NCBI GenBank assembly: GCA_028278245.1
Contig: JANQEQ010000125.1
Coordinates: forward strand, 1-54,145
DNA length: 54,145 nucleotides
Direction: 5' to 3'
Origin: Phycisphaerales bacterium
GTDB lineage: Bacteria; Planctomycetota; Phycisphaerae; Phycisphaerales; SM1A02
The notes under the pieces were generated by a model. The model saw only the letters and a program-made list of their open reading frames with translations. It did not search any database and was not told the DNA's origin. Every line of letters begins with the position of its first letter. Position 1 is the first letter of the stretch. This document shows, piece by piece, positions 34,313 through 43,049 of this stretch. Made by a program: the position numbers and the translations under genes.

Positions 34313-36979
34313 TCAATACCCTGGCGGTATTTCCTGCCATTTCACCATTTTCATAGGGATTACCGAGGTTTCTGTCACGGTGACCATCTGCTCGATAACG
34401 TGTGACTGGATTGTGGTTGAGACGTCCTGCGGTATCACAGTCACGCTCATCACCCCCGTGACAAAATGGACCTCAACCACATATTTTTCAGAATTTGTTA
34501 TGCCCCCAAAGTGAACCCATAACGGGGCCGTTCCTCCAAGCCCACGCGCAATTCCCACATCACGACGAGCCAGCAATTTGTGACTTTCTGCCTCATAAAG
34601 AAGAACCTTTACTCCGATACCGGCTCGATTCGTACCGCCCGCGCCAGCACCGATAACCCTTACCTTCAGATAGTCCTTGCCATCATTATCGTTCCGTAGC
34701 AGCCGACTCCCCTGGTCAGGTTGGGTTATTGAAAGATCCAGATCACCATCGTTATCGTAATCAACGAAGACCGCATCATCAGTATCGCCATTCATTTCAA
34801 TGCCGACTTGTGCAAGGATGAATGTACCATCGCCCTGATTTTCGTACAGTAAATCATTGGCATTGATGGTTGTGATGAAGATGTCCAGATCTCCATCATT
34901 ATCATAATCCCCCCAGCAGGTACTGCGCTGCTCACTTGTGTCTGTCAATCCAGCAATTACCGTTACATTGGCAAAGGAACTACCATCATTCCTCAACAGC
35001 GTTCCTGCTGCATTCTTGTACGGATTAGGCAGGAATATATCCAGATCTCCATCATTGTCATAATCAGCCCATGCAGTTCCAGTTTTCTTTTTTGAATTGT
35101 CTGATTCTCCATCCGCTAACTCAATCATTGAGTATGTTGCATCACCATTTGAGAGGAACAGTTTGTAATTATCCAGCTTGTAACAAATATCAATCATGCC
35201 GTCGTTGTTGATATCTCCTGTACTGCAATACGCTCCATCTCCATAATCCCCGGTATAATTTAATCCATACTCAGTATCATTGACACTTTTTTTAATGAGC
35301 GTCTTACCCCCGCCGTTTCTTCCGATCCAATTACCATTATTTGCGAATGTTATAACGTCGCAAAGCCCATCGTGATTCGTATCCGCACTTACGGTTATTC
35401 CGCTTTGCAGGTTATCACGCGTTTGGATCGTAACTCCGTTTCCCATGACGCCGGAACCGTTATTTGAATAAAGGACAACTCCCCCCGAAAGGAAGTCGAC
35501 ACCTCCGCAGTATTCTATATCGCCGTCATTATCAAAATCTGCAACCGCTCCATGTCCCCCCTGGATATTCCCACCAGGTATTAAAAAATATTGCTGACCA
35601 GCATCATTGCTCAATAGAACTCTTGCACTGCTCCCGGCCAGGATAACATCAAGATCTCCATCGTCATCCAGATCCACCCAGTGTATTGTTGAATCTCCCG
35701 CGCCCGTACTCTTTGTTGGGTGGACACTGAATCGTGTATCTTTCGAGACGTCTGTAAATAACTTCTCAGCTCCACCCTCGAAACATCCCAGATCCCATCC
35801 CGAATCAGCTGGTCGTGAATTTCCCACAAGATCTCTAGTGGTATGCGAACTGGAATCCAATCCCACATCAATGGCCGGCGATAAAAAGGATAATCGGTAC
35901 TGACGGTCCGCGATGAACCTCGGATTATCATATATATGCCCAGCAGCCTGGATTTCGCCCTCCTCATTCTGATTCGCATTTTCATACAGGAGGTTCAGCT
36001 CGCTAACTATATTTCCATTATTGCAATCTATCCCATCATCTTCATTGTAAGTAATGATACTGTTTCTGATTTCGCCATAACCTCGATTCAACTCGATTCC
36101 ATCCCTGCCGTTATGAGTAACTGTACAGTTCCACATTCTCAATCTGGTTTCAGGGCTTCCTGCTACTTTAATCCCTCCACCTGTATTGTCATAAATCAGA
36201 CTATTGAGGATTATCGTGCTGCCATCCTTAATATAAATACCAACACTTTCGTTATTATTGATTCTGCATTCTTCAATCCTTGTGATTTCTGCATTCTTCC
36301 CTACCTCTATGCCATATCTCTGGTTTCCTCGGATAACACAATTGCGTACCGTAGCTTTAGCATTACCTACAATCGATAGTGCAGATTCATTACAATCGTA
36401 TATCTGAGATCCCTCCACGGTTATCTCTGAGCTGAGGATACTGATTCCAGTTCCTGCTGAAGAATGTATTTTGCAATTTTCAATGACTCCACCCCTGCAA
36501 TTCTTCATAATAACCGTATTCCTTGCCCCCACGAATGTAATATCTCTGAATTGAATATAATCATCTTTATCCATATTCAACACATACGATCCATCGTTCG
36601 TAATGATTACTTCACCAACATCACCGGTGTTCTCACCCGTAATATCCGCAATGATTTGTATCGGGCTGTCATACCTACCATCCCTCTGAGGTGATATCCT
36701 TTCGTTATAAAATCCCGCCCCGATATAGACAATATCTCCCGGCCGTACGCGATTCAATGCATGACTCACTGAATACCACGCGCTTTCAAGCGATTGACCA
36801 TTGCTGCTGTCATTCCCACTCTTTTTCACATAATAAGTATCGCCCGCACTATGATATGAAAGTATTCCAACTATTCCTATGATCAGGAGTTTTTTCAATA
36901 GCATATGCGCATCTCTGGAGAGTATTCCACATATACTCCTGCTTCGTTGAATATGGATTCGTAGAGTTATCAAATTCAT
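34313..36979 (-). CDS. Secreted beta-helix / seven-repeat propeller / UnbV protein, candidate pilus tip adhesin
   Basis: An 888-residue exported protein. A hydrophobic signal (about 26-44) precedes a right-handed parallel beta-helix (about 48-400; opening TYYVKKSGND, closing SPAIDVGLDSS). Seven FG-GAP/VCBS calcium loops follow at about 436, 481, 533, 589, 639, 691 and 740 (for example DYDNDGDLD), spaced 45-56 residues apart as in a seven-bladed propeller. An ASPIC/UnbV domain occupies about 771-850 (GTNRAGIGVKV, WVHFGG). The first ATG overlaps the stop of the upstream PilX-like gene (ATGA). ATG 36904 would give a shorter, more ordinary signal peptide. The position directly after a PilX-like pilin matches that of PilY1. 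A role as calcium-dependent adhesin is inference. Confidence 0.82.
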   Translation of the reverse strand: MNLITLRIHIQRSRSICGILSRDAHMLLKKLLIIGIVGILSYHSAGDTYYVKKSGNDSSNGQSLESAWYSVSHALNRVRPGDIVYIGAGFYNERISPQRDGRYDSPIQIIADITGENTGDVGEVIITNDGSYVLNMDKDDYIQFRDITFVGARNTVIMKNCRGGVIENCKIHSSAGTGISILSSEITVEGSQIYDCNESALSIVGNAKATVRNCVIRGNQRYGIEVGKNAEITRIEECRINNNESVGIYIKDGSTIILNSLIYDNTGGGIKVAGSPETRLRMWNCTVTHNGRDGIELNRGYGEIRNSIITYNEDDGIDCNNGNIVSELNLLYENANQNEEGEIQAAGHIYDNPRFIADRQYRLSFLSPAIDVGLDSSSHTTRDLVGNSRPADSGWDLGCFEGGAEKLFTDVSKDTRFSVHPTKSTGAGDSTIHWVDLDDDGDLDVILAGSSARVLLSNDAGQQYFLIPGGNIQGGHGAVADFDNDGDIEYCGGVDFLSGGVVLYSNNGSGVMGNGVTIQTRDNLQSGITVSADTNHDGLCDVITFANNGNWIGRNGGGKTLIKKSVNDTEYGLNYTGDYGDGAYCSTGDINNDGMIDICYKLDNYKLFLSNGDATYSMIELADGESDNSKKKTGTAWADYDNDGDLDIFLPNPYKNAAGTLLRNDGSSFANVTVIAGLTDTSEQRSTCWGDYDNDGDLDIFITTINANDLLYENQGDGTFILAQVGIEMNGDTDDAVFVDYDNDGDLDLSITQPDQGSRLLRNDNDGKDYLKVRVIGAGAGGTNRAGIGVKVLLYEAESHKLLARRDVGIARGLGGTAPLWVHFGGITNSEKYVVEVHFVTGVMSVTVIPQDVSTTIQSHVIEQMVTVTETSVIPMKMVKWQEIPPGY

Positions 36980-37869
36980 AATGAAGAAGCATACTCACTG
37001 ACATTGAACCACATGTTATCGATATAAATCGTGCCGCTTGTCACACCATACGGGAAGCAGATGATCCATAACTCCCCGGTTGCTGTGGCGCGTGCCTCAA
37101 TACTGATTCTCGTCCAGCCAGTGGTTGGTAAATTCTGAACATGCTGAGAAAGAACCTCTCCCTCTGATGCGGTGCATATCCTGATCTGCAATCCTACATT
37201 CATCCATTGTGTTGTTGATATTTCAGGTACATTAATATCGAGGAGCAATGTATAGGATTGACCCTCGTCCAATCCCCTGACAAGTTGTTGCAGACGCTGC
37301 TGATTTTCTTCACCATCTACCCACATGGCTGCAGCAACATTTCCACTTTTGACTGGATGTGTAACCAATTCAATGTGTGACGCGCTGGATCGACTCCACC
37401 CTGAGCTGACAGGACCACCTGGTATATCCATCTCAAAATCGCCGTTGACCAGCAGCGATTTTTCGTGCTCCGGTTTAGCCCGTTCCATGACAGCCTGAAT
37501 CCTTCTTCGGGCGTGCCCTTTGTATCCGGTACATTTCATTTGAACATGTGAAGTTTTGATATCAGCTTCAACGTATGTTTGTGCAGTTCGTATTGCAGGA
37601 TCGTTCCAATTTTGTTCATCATCAGATATCGAACCGGCTGCTCCATCACCGTCTTCATCGCAATAGTGTACAACTTCGCGTACAGCCATATTCATACCTG
37701 CTTCGGCAGCATAGAACGCCTGAACAGATTCGAGTCTTCGCGAGGATAATTCGTGATCCCTGGAACCACCCAGCACAATCCCAATAATGATCAGATCAAC
37801 CAGAAGCATCATTACCATCATAATGATTGCGGCTATTCCTCGTTGATTTCTCTTCCTATTGGGAATCAT
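36976..37869 (-). CDS. PilX/GspK-like minor pilin with carbohydrate-binding-like domain
   Basis: A 297-residue protein. The prepilin-type start is basic, with cleavage likely between Gly11 and Ile12, then a hydrophobic helix to about 34. As in PilX and GspK the usual Glu5 is missing. The PilX hallmark AFYAAEAGMNMAVRE lies at 51-65. Residues 71-84 hold an acidic DEDGDG...ISDD loop that could bind calcium. From about 140 a second domain begins VNGDFE and contains GWSR and later YIDNMWF, the pattern of family 4/9-type carbohydrate-binding modules. It is paralogous to the PilX-like pilin at 39354-39767. Probably a pilus-tip subunit displaying a glycan-binding module. Confidence 0.75.
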   Translation of the reverse strand: MIPNRKRNQRGIAAIIMMVMMLLVDLIIIGIVLGGSRDHELSSRRLESVQAFYAAEAGMNMAVREVVHYCDEDGDGAAGSISDDEQNWNDPAIRTAQTYVEADIKTSHVQMKCTGYKGHARRRIQAVMERAKPEHEKSLLVNGDFEMDIPGGPVSSGWSRSSASHIELVTHPVKSGNVAAAMWVDGEENQQRLQQLVRGLDEGQSYTLLLDINVPEISTTQWMNVGLQIRICTASEGEVLSQHVQNLPTTGWTRISIEARATATGELWIICFPYGVTSGTIYIDNMWFNVSEYASSL

Positions 37870-37914
37870 TGTTGAGGGGTGTCGTTACAATTTCATAATA
37901 GACGGTTGTTGTAT

Positions 37915-39240
37915 TTAGTATGACTGTTTTTCACGCCAGCGTACAATGATCGGATTCCCCTCTTCATCATACTCAGGATTATATTCGTAAGCGCCAAAAT
38001 CACCCGTTGCCGTATCATCGCCATCACCATCGAAGGGACGCATAGCGCCACGTATATCTGTTACTGATGACGCCTGCCCCAGAGCAACATCAATTGCAGG
38101 GGATGTTGAAGCAAGTGAGAAATCGCCAGCAGCGGGATCGTTCCACAAAGGATCTTCGTCCTCCACGATCCCTTCTGTGTTTGTACTTCCTCCACCTCCA
38201 TTGTATGAATACAACGCACGACTTGATATTTCGTTGGTCAGCAATCCTGATATTGTGCATGATCCACGGTAATTATATGAATACATACCAATGTAACTAT
38301 CAGTTACAATGTTATCCGCAATTACTGAGGAACCCATGTATGTATAGGCATATATTCCATACATACAACCACTCAATGAATTGCATTCCACTCTAACGTT
38401 GCTACCACTACCATAAGCTAAGGCATAGATCCCCAAGAAACAGTCACTTCCAATATTGTTGGCAATTGTAATGTTACTCGATCCATTCCTAAAACCATAA
38501 ACCATCATACCGTATGAATATCTACCGCGCTGGCCCCTGCCATTCTTGTATCCGTTGCTCAGGTAATCACCACCTGTGAGAGTAAACCTGTTCCGCTTTA
38601 CCTGCACATCGCCTCCACAGTAGATAATGTACATACATCCGCCGCTGCTTTGAGTACGGGCAAATACATTATCTGCAACCGTAACATCATTACTATAGTA
38701 AACATAGACCGCCATTCGGTAATAATAATTCGTTGGTGGACTCAGCGTACAGTACGAAATGTTAAGCCCATCACAACGATAACCGTATATTGCATACCCA
38801 TTCTGACTATGAAGAGTCAAATGCTCAAATGACCAGTAATCACGGTCCTGAATACGGATCCCGTAATTACGACTGTTTTCACCATCGATATTAATTTGAC
38901 CCGGATCATCTCCCGTAATATCGCCGGCAGGATTACCAATGATTCTGTTCGGTTGACCTGCGATACCATCACGGGCGCCAGATCCTGCACCATAACCAAT
39001 GAGCACTTCCTCGTAATAGGTTCCCGGACCTACGTAAATAATGTGGCCGGCCCCGTCGCACATGTTGACTGCCTTCTGGACAGTGAGGAACGCGGTTTCC
39101 GGTGTGAGGCCGTCAAGGCTGTCGCTGCCCGAGGTTCGAACATAGTAGGTTTCAGCTGCCCCGGCAGTGTATCCTATGAACAAACACACCAGCCACATGG
39201 AAGCTAAAGTCACTATCCTGCGATGTTTGTATATTGACAT
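37915..39240 (-). CDS. Secreted tyrosine-rich right-handed beta-helix protein
   Basis: About 441 residues. A signal peptide (basic start, hydrophobic MWLVCLFIGYTAGAAE) is followed by a parallel beta-helix. It opens TYYVRTSGSDS with an ATLQKAV-type segment (AFLTVQKAVN, IIYVGPGTYYEEV). It closes SPAIDVALG...FGAYEY, as in extracellular choice-of-anchor-Q-type proteins. Coils in the second half repeat a G(I/M)Y(A/S)-x-x-Y pattern, giving a ladder of tyrosines. No catalytic residues of pectate lyases were recognised. ATG 39240 gives a good signal peptide; an upstream ATG adds seven residues. It sits directly after a PilX-like gene, as its larger relative does in the next module, so a tip adhesin or pilus-exported protein is likely. 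Confidence 0.78.
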   Translation of the reverse strand: MSIYKHRRIVTLASMWLVCLFIGYTAGAAETYYVRTSGSDSLDGLTPETAFLTVQKAVNMCDGAGHIIYVGPGTYYEEVLIGYGAGSGARDGIAGQPNRIIGNPAGDITGDDPGQINIDGENSRNYGIRIQDRDYWSFEHLTLHSQNGYAIYGYRCDGLNISYCTLSPPTNYYYRMAVYVYYSNDVTVADNVFARTQSSGGCMYIIYCGGDVQVKRNRFTLTGGDYLSNGYKNGRGQRGRYSYGMMVYGFRNGSSNITIANNIGSDCFLGIYALAYGSGSNVRVECNSLSGCMYGIYAYTYMGSSVIADNIVTDSYIGMYSYNYRGSCTISGLLTNEISSRALYSYNGGGGSTNTEGIVEDEDPLWNDPAAGDFSLASTSPAIDVALGQASSVTDIRGAMRPFDGDGDDTATGDFGAYEYNPEYDEEGNPIIVRWREKQSY

Positions 39241-39353
39241 ACATCCAATATCGACTGGCAATCCATGTGAATGAATCGGATCTGCTATAGCTCAACAAAC
39301 CCATATTCATAATGGGCTGACTATGTTACTTGTAGAGAGAGTTATCGGCCGCT

Positions 39354-39767
39354 CTATTCCTCGACAATCGCATCGAGTGAGCGAGTGGATTCACCTGAGA
39401 TCCCTACACTCACAAGCGTGGTCTCATTACCTGCAGCCGAAGCATTGACGGACATGGTTGCAGAGCCGAGATCGGGATCGTTACTGGGATCGCCATCATC
39501 AGAAATACCTCCGATGTTCCCATCACCGTCTTCATCACTGTTCCCCATCATCTCCCGCACCGCCATATTCATTCCACCTTCAGCGGCATAGAATGCGCGG
39601 ATCGTTTCCAGGCGACGATTTGTGATACTCTGATTACGAGAACCACTGATAACCACACCGAGGATAACTAAATCAACGATGAACATGAGTACAAGAATGA
39701 ATATAGCTGCTACCCCCTTGCGATGCCTGGTGTTCATCTGCGCATGGGTCAGCCTGATCATATTCAT
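39354..39767 (-). CDS. PilX/GspK-like minor pilin
   Basis: A 137-residue prepilin-like protein with probable cleavage between Gly18 and Val19, then a hydrophobic helix without the usual Glu5. The PilX block AFYAAEGGMNMAVREM is near 58-73. An acidic DEDGDG...ISDD loop matches that of the second PilX-like protein almost residue for residue. There is no extra C-terminal domain. Its start overlaps the PilW-like gene by four bases (ATGA), so translation is coupled; a start at residue 11 (39737) is also possible. In classical systems PilX completes the minor-pilin tip that carries PilY1. Confidence 0.78.
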   Translation of the reverse strand: MNMIRLTHAQMNTRHRKGVAAIFILVLMFIVDLVILGVVISGSRNQSITNRRLETIRAFYAAEGGMNMAVREMMGNSDEDGDGNIGGISDDGDPSNDPDLGSATMSVNASAAGNETTLVSVGISGESTRSLDAIVEE

Positions 39768-40315
39768 GATCCCGCACCCTGCATGGTCGCTCTGAGAAAT
39801 ACCCTTGTCCGCAACGTTTCAGTGACTCCATGGCGCTGCAGGGATATTGTTAATTCAATACGACGAATTACATCGCAGCCTGAGCCTGACAATGTCGTTG
39901 ACAATGCTGTGTTATCTTCATCATAACATTGAATGCTGAATGATGATGCATCCGTCAATAGTATTGCGGCAATACCTCCATCCTCAGTGATCTGAACTTC
40001 TGTACCGACAAGTGCAACACTGTTATTCCCGCCCCAATCGATGGATGATGGGGTTACTGCGTCAATATCGGGTGCAATTTCAGATGCAGAATCATCAAGA
40101 TCGATGTTTCTAACCTCTCTGACGAGACGGTCAAGGCCGATTGACAATTCCGTATGAAGTTGAGCAGACGTTGATGCATCAAGATAACCGTCGGCCGAGG
40201 TGAGGATGATATTCGAGGCAACAGTTGCAATCGCTGCCAGTATGGTCATCGTTGCGACTGCTTCAATCAACGTGAAACCACGACGGGTACTTCGATGGAC
40301 CAACCTCGAAATCAT
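39764..40315 (-). CDS. PilW/GspJ-like minor pilin
   Basis: A 183-residue prepilin with type III signal RRGFTLIEAVATMTILAAIATV (cleavage after Gly13, Glu at +5). An extended beta-rich C-terminal region and two cysteines (YDEDN preceded by Cys; SGSGCD) follow. Position between the PilV-like and PilX-like genes, with four-base overlaps on both sides, identifies it as the PilW-position minor pilin. Confidence 0.78.
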   Translation of the reverse strand: MISRLVHRSTRRGFTLIEAVATMTILAAIATVASNIILTSADGYLDASTSAQLHTELSIGLDRLVREVRNIDLDDSASEIAPDIDAVTPSSIDWGGNNSVALVGTEVQITEDGGIAAILLTDASSFSIQCYDEDNTALSTTLSGSGCDVIRRIELTISLQRHGVTETLRTRVFLRATMQGAGS

Positions 40316-40752
40316 GATGAGGTGTACTCCGTCAGTACTGTGGAGACGGCGAGTGTTTGCGGGGTGCCGGTAGCGTCAGTCCAGGAAACAGATACTGTTA
40401 CCGTCATATACCCATCGCCCGCTGTTTGTAAGTCTGCATCGGTTTCAGAAAGCGAAACGCTTCGACTGAATCCTGGATATCCACTGATCGTTGATTCGGC
40501 AGGATAGTTCCCACCTGTCAGATAATCATAACCACGGTTCTCGGAATGACGGTCTGCGATAATATTTTCGAGCTTCTCAGTTGCAATCCATCGTGCTTTA
40601 CTCACAAGCATGGGATTGATGCGCTGGATATGTGCATCGCGTACTGCCCAGATCATCGGGGGAATCGCTACCGAAAGTAATACGACCGCTGCAATTGTTT
40701 CAATCAGCGTGAAGCCTGAACGTTTTATGGATTTATTAAGTTTGATCCTCAT
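40312..40752 (-). CDS. PilV/GspI-like minor pilin
   Basis: A 146-residue prepilin with the signal RSGFTLIETIAAVVLLSVAIPP (Glu at +5). The following helix and ARWIATEKLENIIADRH are typical of PilV/GspI. The C-terminal half is rich in Thr, Ser and Val. It overlaps the PilW-like gene by four bases. The assignment rests on order (FimU, PilV, PilW, PilX) and on the helix motif. Confidence 0.78.
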   Translation of the reverse strand: MRIKLNKSIKRSGFTLIETIAAVVLLSVAIPPMIWAVRDAHIQRINPMLVSKARWIATEKLENIIADRHSENRGYDYLTGGNYPAESTISGYPGFSRSVSLSETDADLQTAGDGYMTVTVSVSWTDATGTPQTLAVSTVLTEYTSS

Positions 40753-40773
40753 ATTTACATAAGGCTGTGGTTT

Positions 40774-41322
40774 TCAAGGTTCGGTGTAATATGCGTGTCC
40801 TGTTTCGGATACGACAGAAATAGTATGCCCCCCTGTCAACACGACAGTACCGGTAGCTGCCAATTGTGTTTCTGTACTATTCAATGGTTTCCCAAGCCAG
40901 TCGAATCCAACTTCATTGCTGCTATCAAAGTCAGCACTGATAATTTCAACACCCGTGAGCTGACCAGTATTGAGTTCCTGTAAAAACGATCTCCCGGTTG
41001 CCGCATCTTGTAACGCAGTTGCATTGGCTCGTCCCGGATTAGACAGATCCTCGATGAAGAGAGCCCATGTCTGAGCCGTCGTATCAAAGACAATCCAGGT
41101 TGGCGCACCGGTAGCAACTGCGCGCTGGCGGGCATATGTCATATCGCGCAACAGTTGTTTCGATCCCATTGCCGCGCGTGTATCGGGCAGATTACTTAAC
41201 GAGGGTACAGCTGCGGCCGCCATGACAGCAATAATGACAATGACCGCAACGAGTTCAATCAGGGTGAACCCGCCGTCCCCCTTCAGACGGCGGGCTCCCC
41301 ATTTTGTCGCGAATACCGACAT
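40774..41322 (-). CDS. GspH/FimU-like minor pilin
   Basis: A 182-residue prepilin with signal DGGFTLIELVAVIVIIAVMAAAA (Glu at +5). The GspH/FimT hallmark LLRDMTYARQRAVATG follows, then a beta-rich domain with the family's VGFDWLGKP and late TGTVVLTGG...ISVVSETGHAYY. It starts nine bases after the major pilin and is the first of the minor pilin set. Confidence 0.85.
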   Translation of the reverse strand: MSVFATKWGARRLKGDGGFTLIELVAVIVIIAVMAAAAVPSLSNLPDTRAAMGSKQLLRDMTYARQRAVATGAPTWIVFDTTAQTWALFIEDLSNPGRANATALQDAATGRSFLQELNTGQLTGVEIISADFDSSNEVGFDWLGKPLNSTETQLAATGTVVLTGGHTISVVSETGHAYYTEP

Positions 41323-41331
41323 GATTATGAA

Positions 41332-41754
41332 TCAGAACTCATTCTCACCGATGGTATCGCTGTTCGCCCAGAACTTCCCTTCGCTTGCATCGTAGTTCCA
41401 GCCGGCAGTTCCGCTCACAGGGGGATCATCCGCATCCCATGTCGCTGCTACGACATCATTGGAATTGTTGTAGGGATTATCAGGAATCGGCTCCTGCATG
41501 ACTGTCCCATTGGTCTCCAATTGAGCGAGTGTTGGATAACCTGCTGTGCCGCTGATGGCGCTATTGGCATAGAAATTCGCAATGCCCGCCCGCACACCGC
41601 CAATAGTTCCCTTACATGCGGATTCCTTGGCGCTGGCGGCATAATCAAAATACTTGGGGAGTGCGACTCCTGCCAGGATCGCCAGAACAACAATAACGGC
41701 GATCAGTTCGATCAGAGTAAAAGCTTTTTTCTTGCGTCCAATGTTTCTCAACAT
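41332..41754 (-). CDS. Major prepilin (PilA/PilE/GspG-like)
   Basis: A 140-residue prepilin. The signal KKKAFTLIELIAVIVVLAILAG departs from the usual Gly at -1: Ala precedes Phe, which prepilin peptidases tolerate. The helix continues GVALPKYFDYAASAKESACKGTIGGVRAGI and ends in a short variable domain with a DNPYNNSND loop and WNYDASEGKFWANS, as in GspG-like major pilins. AAGGAAGTG precedes the ATG. It follows pilC by about 90 bp and is probably the most abundant product of this cluster. Confidence 0.85.
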   Translation of the reverse strand: MLRNIGRKKKAFTLIELIAVIVVLAILAGVALPKYFDYAASAKESACKGTIGGVRAGIANFYANSAISGTAGYPTLAQLETNGTVMQEPIPDNPYNNSNDVVAATWDADDPPVSGTAGWNYDASEGKFWANSDTIGENEF

Positions 41755-41843
41755 TACTTCACTTCCTTACTTGAATCACAAACAAACTGTTCCATACGGA
41801 ACCGATTGCTGGCTCCGCGACAAAATCATGTGCACTCCGCACA

Positions 41844-43049
41844 TCAACCAATTAAAGCCGCCATATTCCATAGCGGAAGAAATATTGCCAACGCAATGAG
41901 CAACACCACAGCTGCTAATCCCACGACCATCACAGGCTCAATTACCGTTGCGATATTCTTTGTTAAATGCTGCACTTCACGGTCGTAATGACGAGCAACA
42001 ATCTCACACATCTTTGACATTTCAGCTGATTCTTCACCTGCAGATAACATTCGTCTGGTAAATGGTGGAAGGTAGGTACAAGTCACCATAACATCAGATA
42101 ATTGACCACCGACACGCACCTGATCTCGCATCATTTCAGTGTCTCGCTGAAGAAGCGGGCGACCTGATGATCTTCCGGATAACTCCAGTGAATCAATCAA
42201 ACCCAATCCGCTCCGCAGAGAAATGCTGAATACGTGAGCGAATCGACTAATCGCCAATCCCTGTAGGATTGATTTCAACATGGGAATGGCATGCAACCAG
42301 GAATCAATTTTGTGGCGTGTTTTCTGATGTTTCCAGGCTCGATGCAGTAGCCAACCGCCTCCAACGACACCACCGAGCAGAATGTACCAGTAAATCCTGA
42401 TCGTATCACTGATAGCAATAACCATTTGCGTCGGAACCGGGAGTTCCAATCCACGAGCTTCAAACATCGAGGCAAACCTCGGAACAACGAATATCATTAG
42501 AAATGTCACTGCAAGGGTCAGGGCAGCAATGACGCAAGCCGGGTACATCAACGCACCTTTAACGCTCTTGCTCATTTCGTACTGTCGTTCGAGCATATCC
42601 GCCATACGAGACAGGACTTCGATCATATTTCCGCTTGTTTCCGCCGCCCGAATGGATTCGACATAAACTTCACCGAAAAGTGCTTTGTGTGGACTGAGCG
42701 CTTCCGTGATATTTTTCCCGGATTCAACATCAGCAGCGATTTCTTCGATCACCACTCGCAATCGTGGGTTCGTTTCCTGCTCGGCAATCGATCGCAAGCC
42801 ATCCACAATTGGAATGCGTGCTTCCATCAATACGGAGAACTGATAGGTTAAGTGTGAAAGATCCTTGAGAGTAACTCTCTTTCTGCGTTTCAGACTGAAA
42901 CGTGAACCTGCTGCAGTAATGCGCAAGGGGCGCATCCCTGTGGCGGTAATCTGACGATATGCCTCTTCCCGACTGGGTGCCTGAAGTACTCCCTTGGCTT
43001 TCACACCCCTGCGATCAATTGCCCGATATTGGAACGCGAGTTGGCTCAT
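41844..43049 (-). CDS. pilC: Type IV pilus / type II secretion inner-membrane platform protein
   Basis: A 401-residue PilC/GspF protein. The opening FQYRAIDRRGVKAKGVLQAPSR is canonical. Two repeated cytoplasmic GspF domains (SVLMEARIPIVDGL..., ISLRSGLGLIDSL...) each lead to membrane helices, three in total. It forms the rotor-like platform driven by PilB. Its ATG overlaps the pilB stop (ATGA), so the two are translationally coupled. Confidence 0.93.
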   Translation of the reverse strand: MSQLAFQYRAIDRRGVKAKGVLQAPSREEAYRQITATGMRPLRITAAGSRFSLKRRKRVTLKDLSHLTYQFSVLMEARIPIVDGLRSIAEQETNPRLRVVIEEIAADVESGKNITEALSPHKALFGEVYVESIRAAETSGNMIEVLSRMADMLERQYEMSKSVKGALMYPACVIAALTLAVTFLMIFVVPRFASMFEARGLELPVPTQMVIAISDTIRIYWYILLGGVVGGGWLLHRAWKHQKTRHKIDSWLHAIPMLKSILQGLAISRFAHVFSISLRSGLGLIDSLELSGRSSGRPLLQRDTEMMRDQVRVGGQLSDVMVTCTYLPPFTRRMLSAGEESAEMSKMCEIVARHYDREVQHLTKNIATVIEPVMVVGLAAVVLLIALAIFLPLWNMAALIG

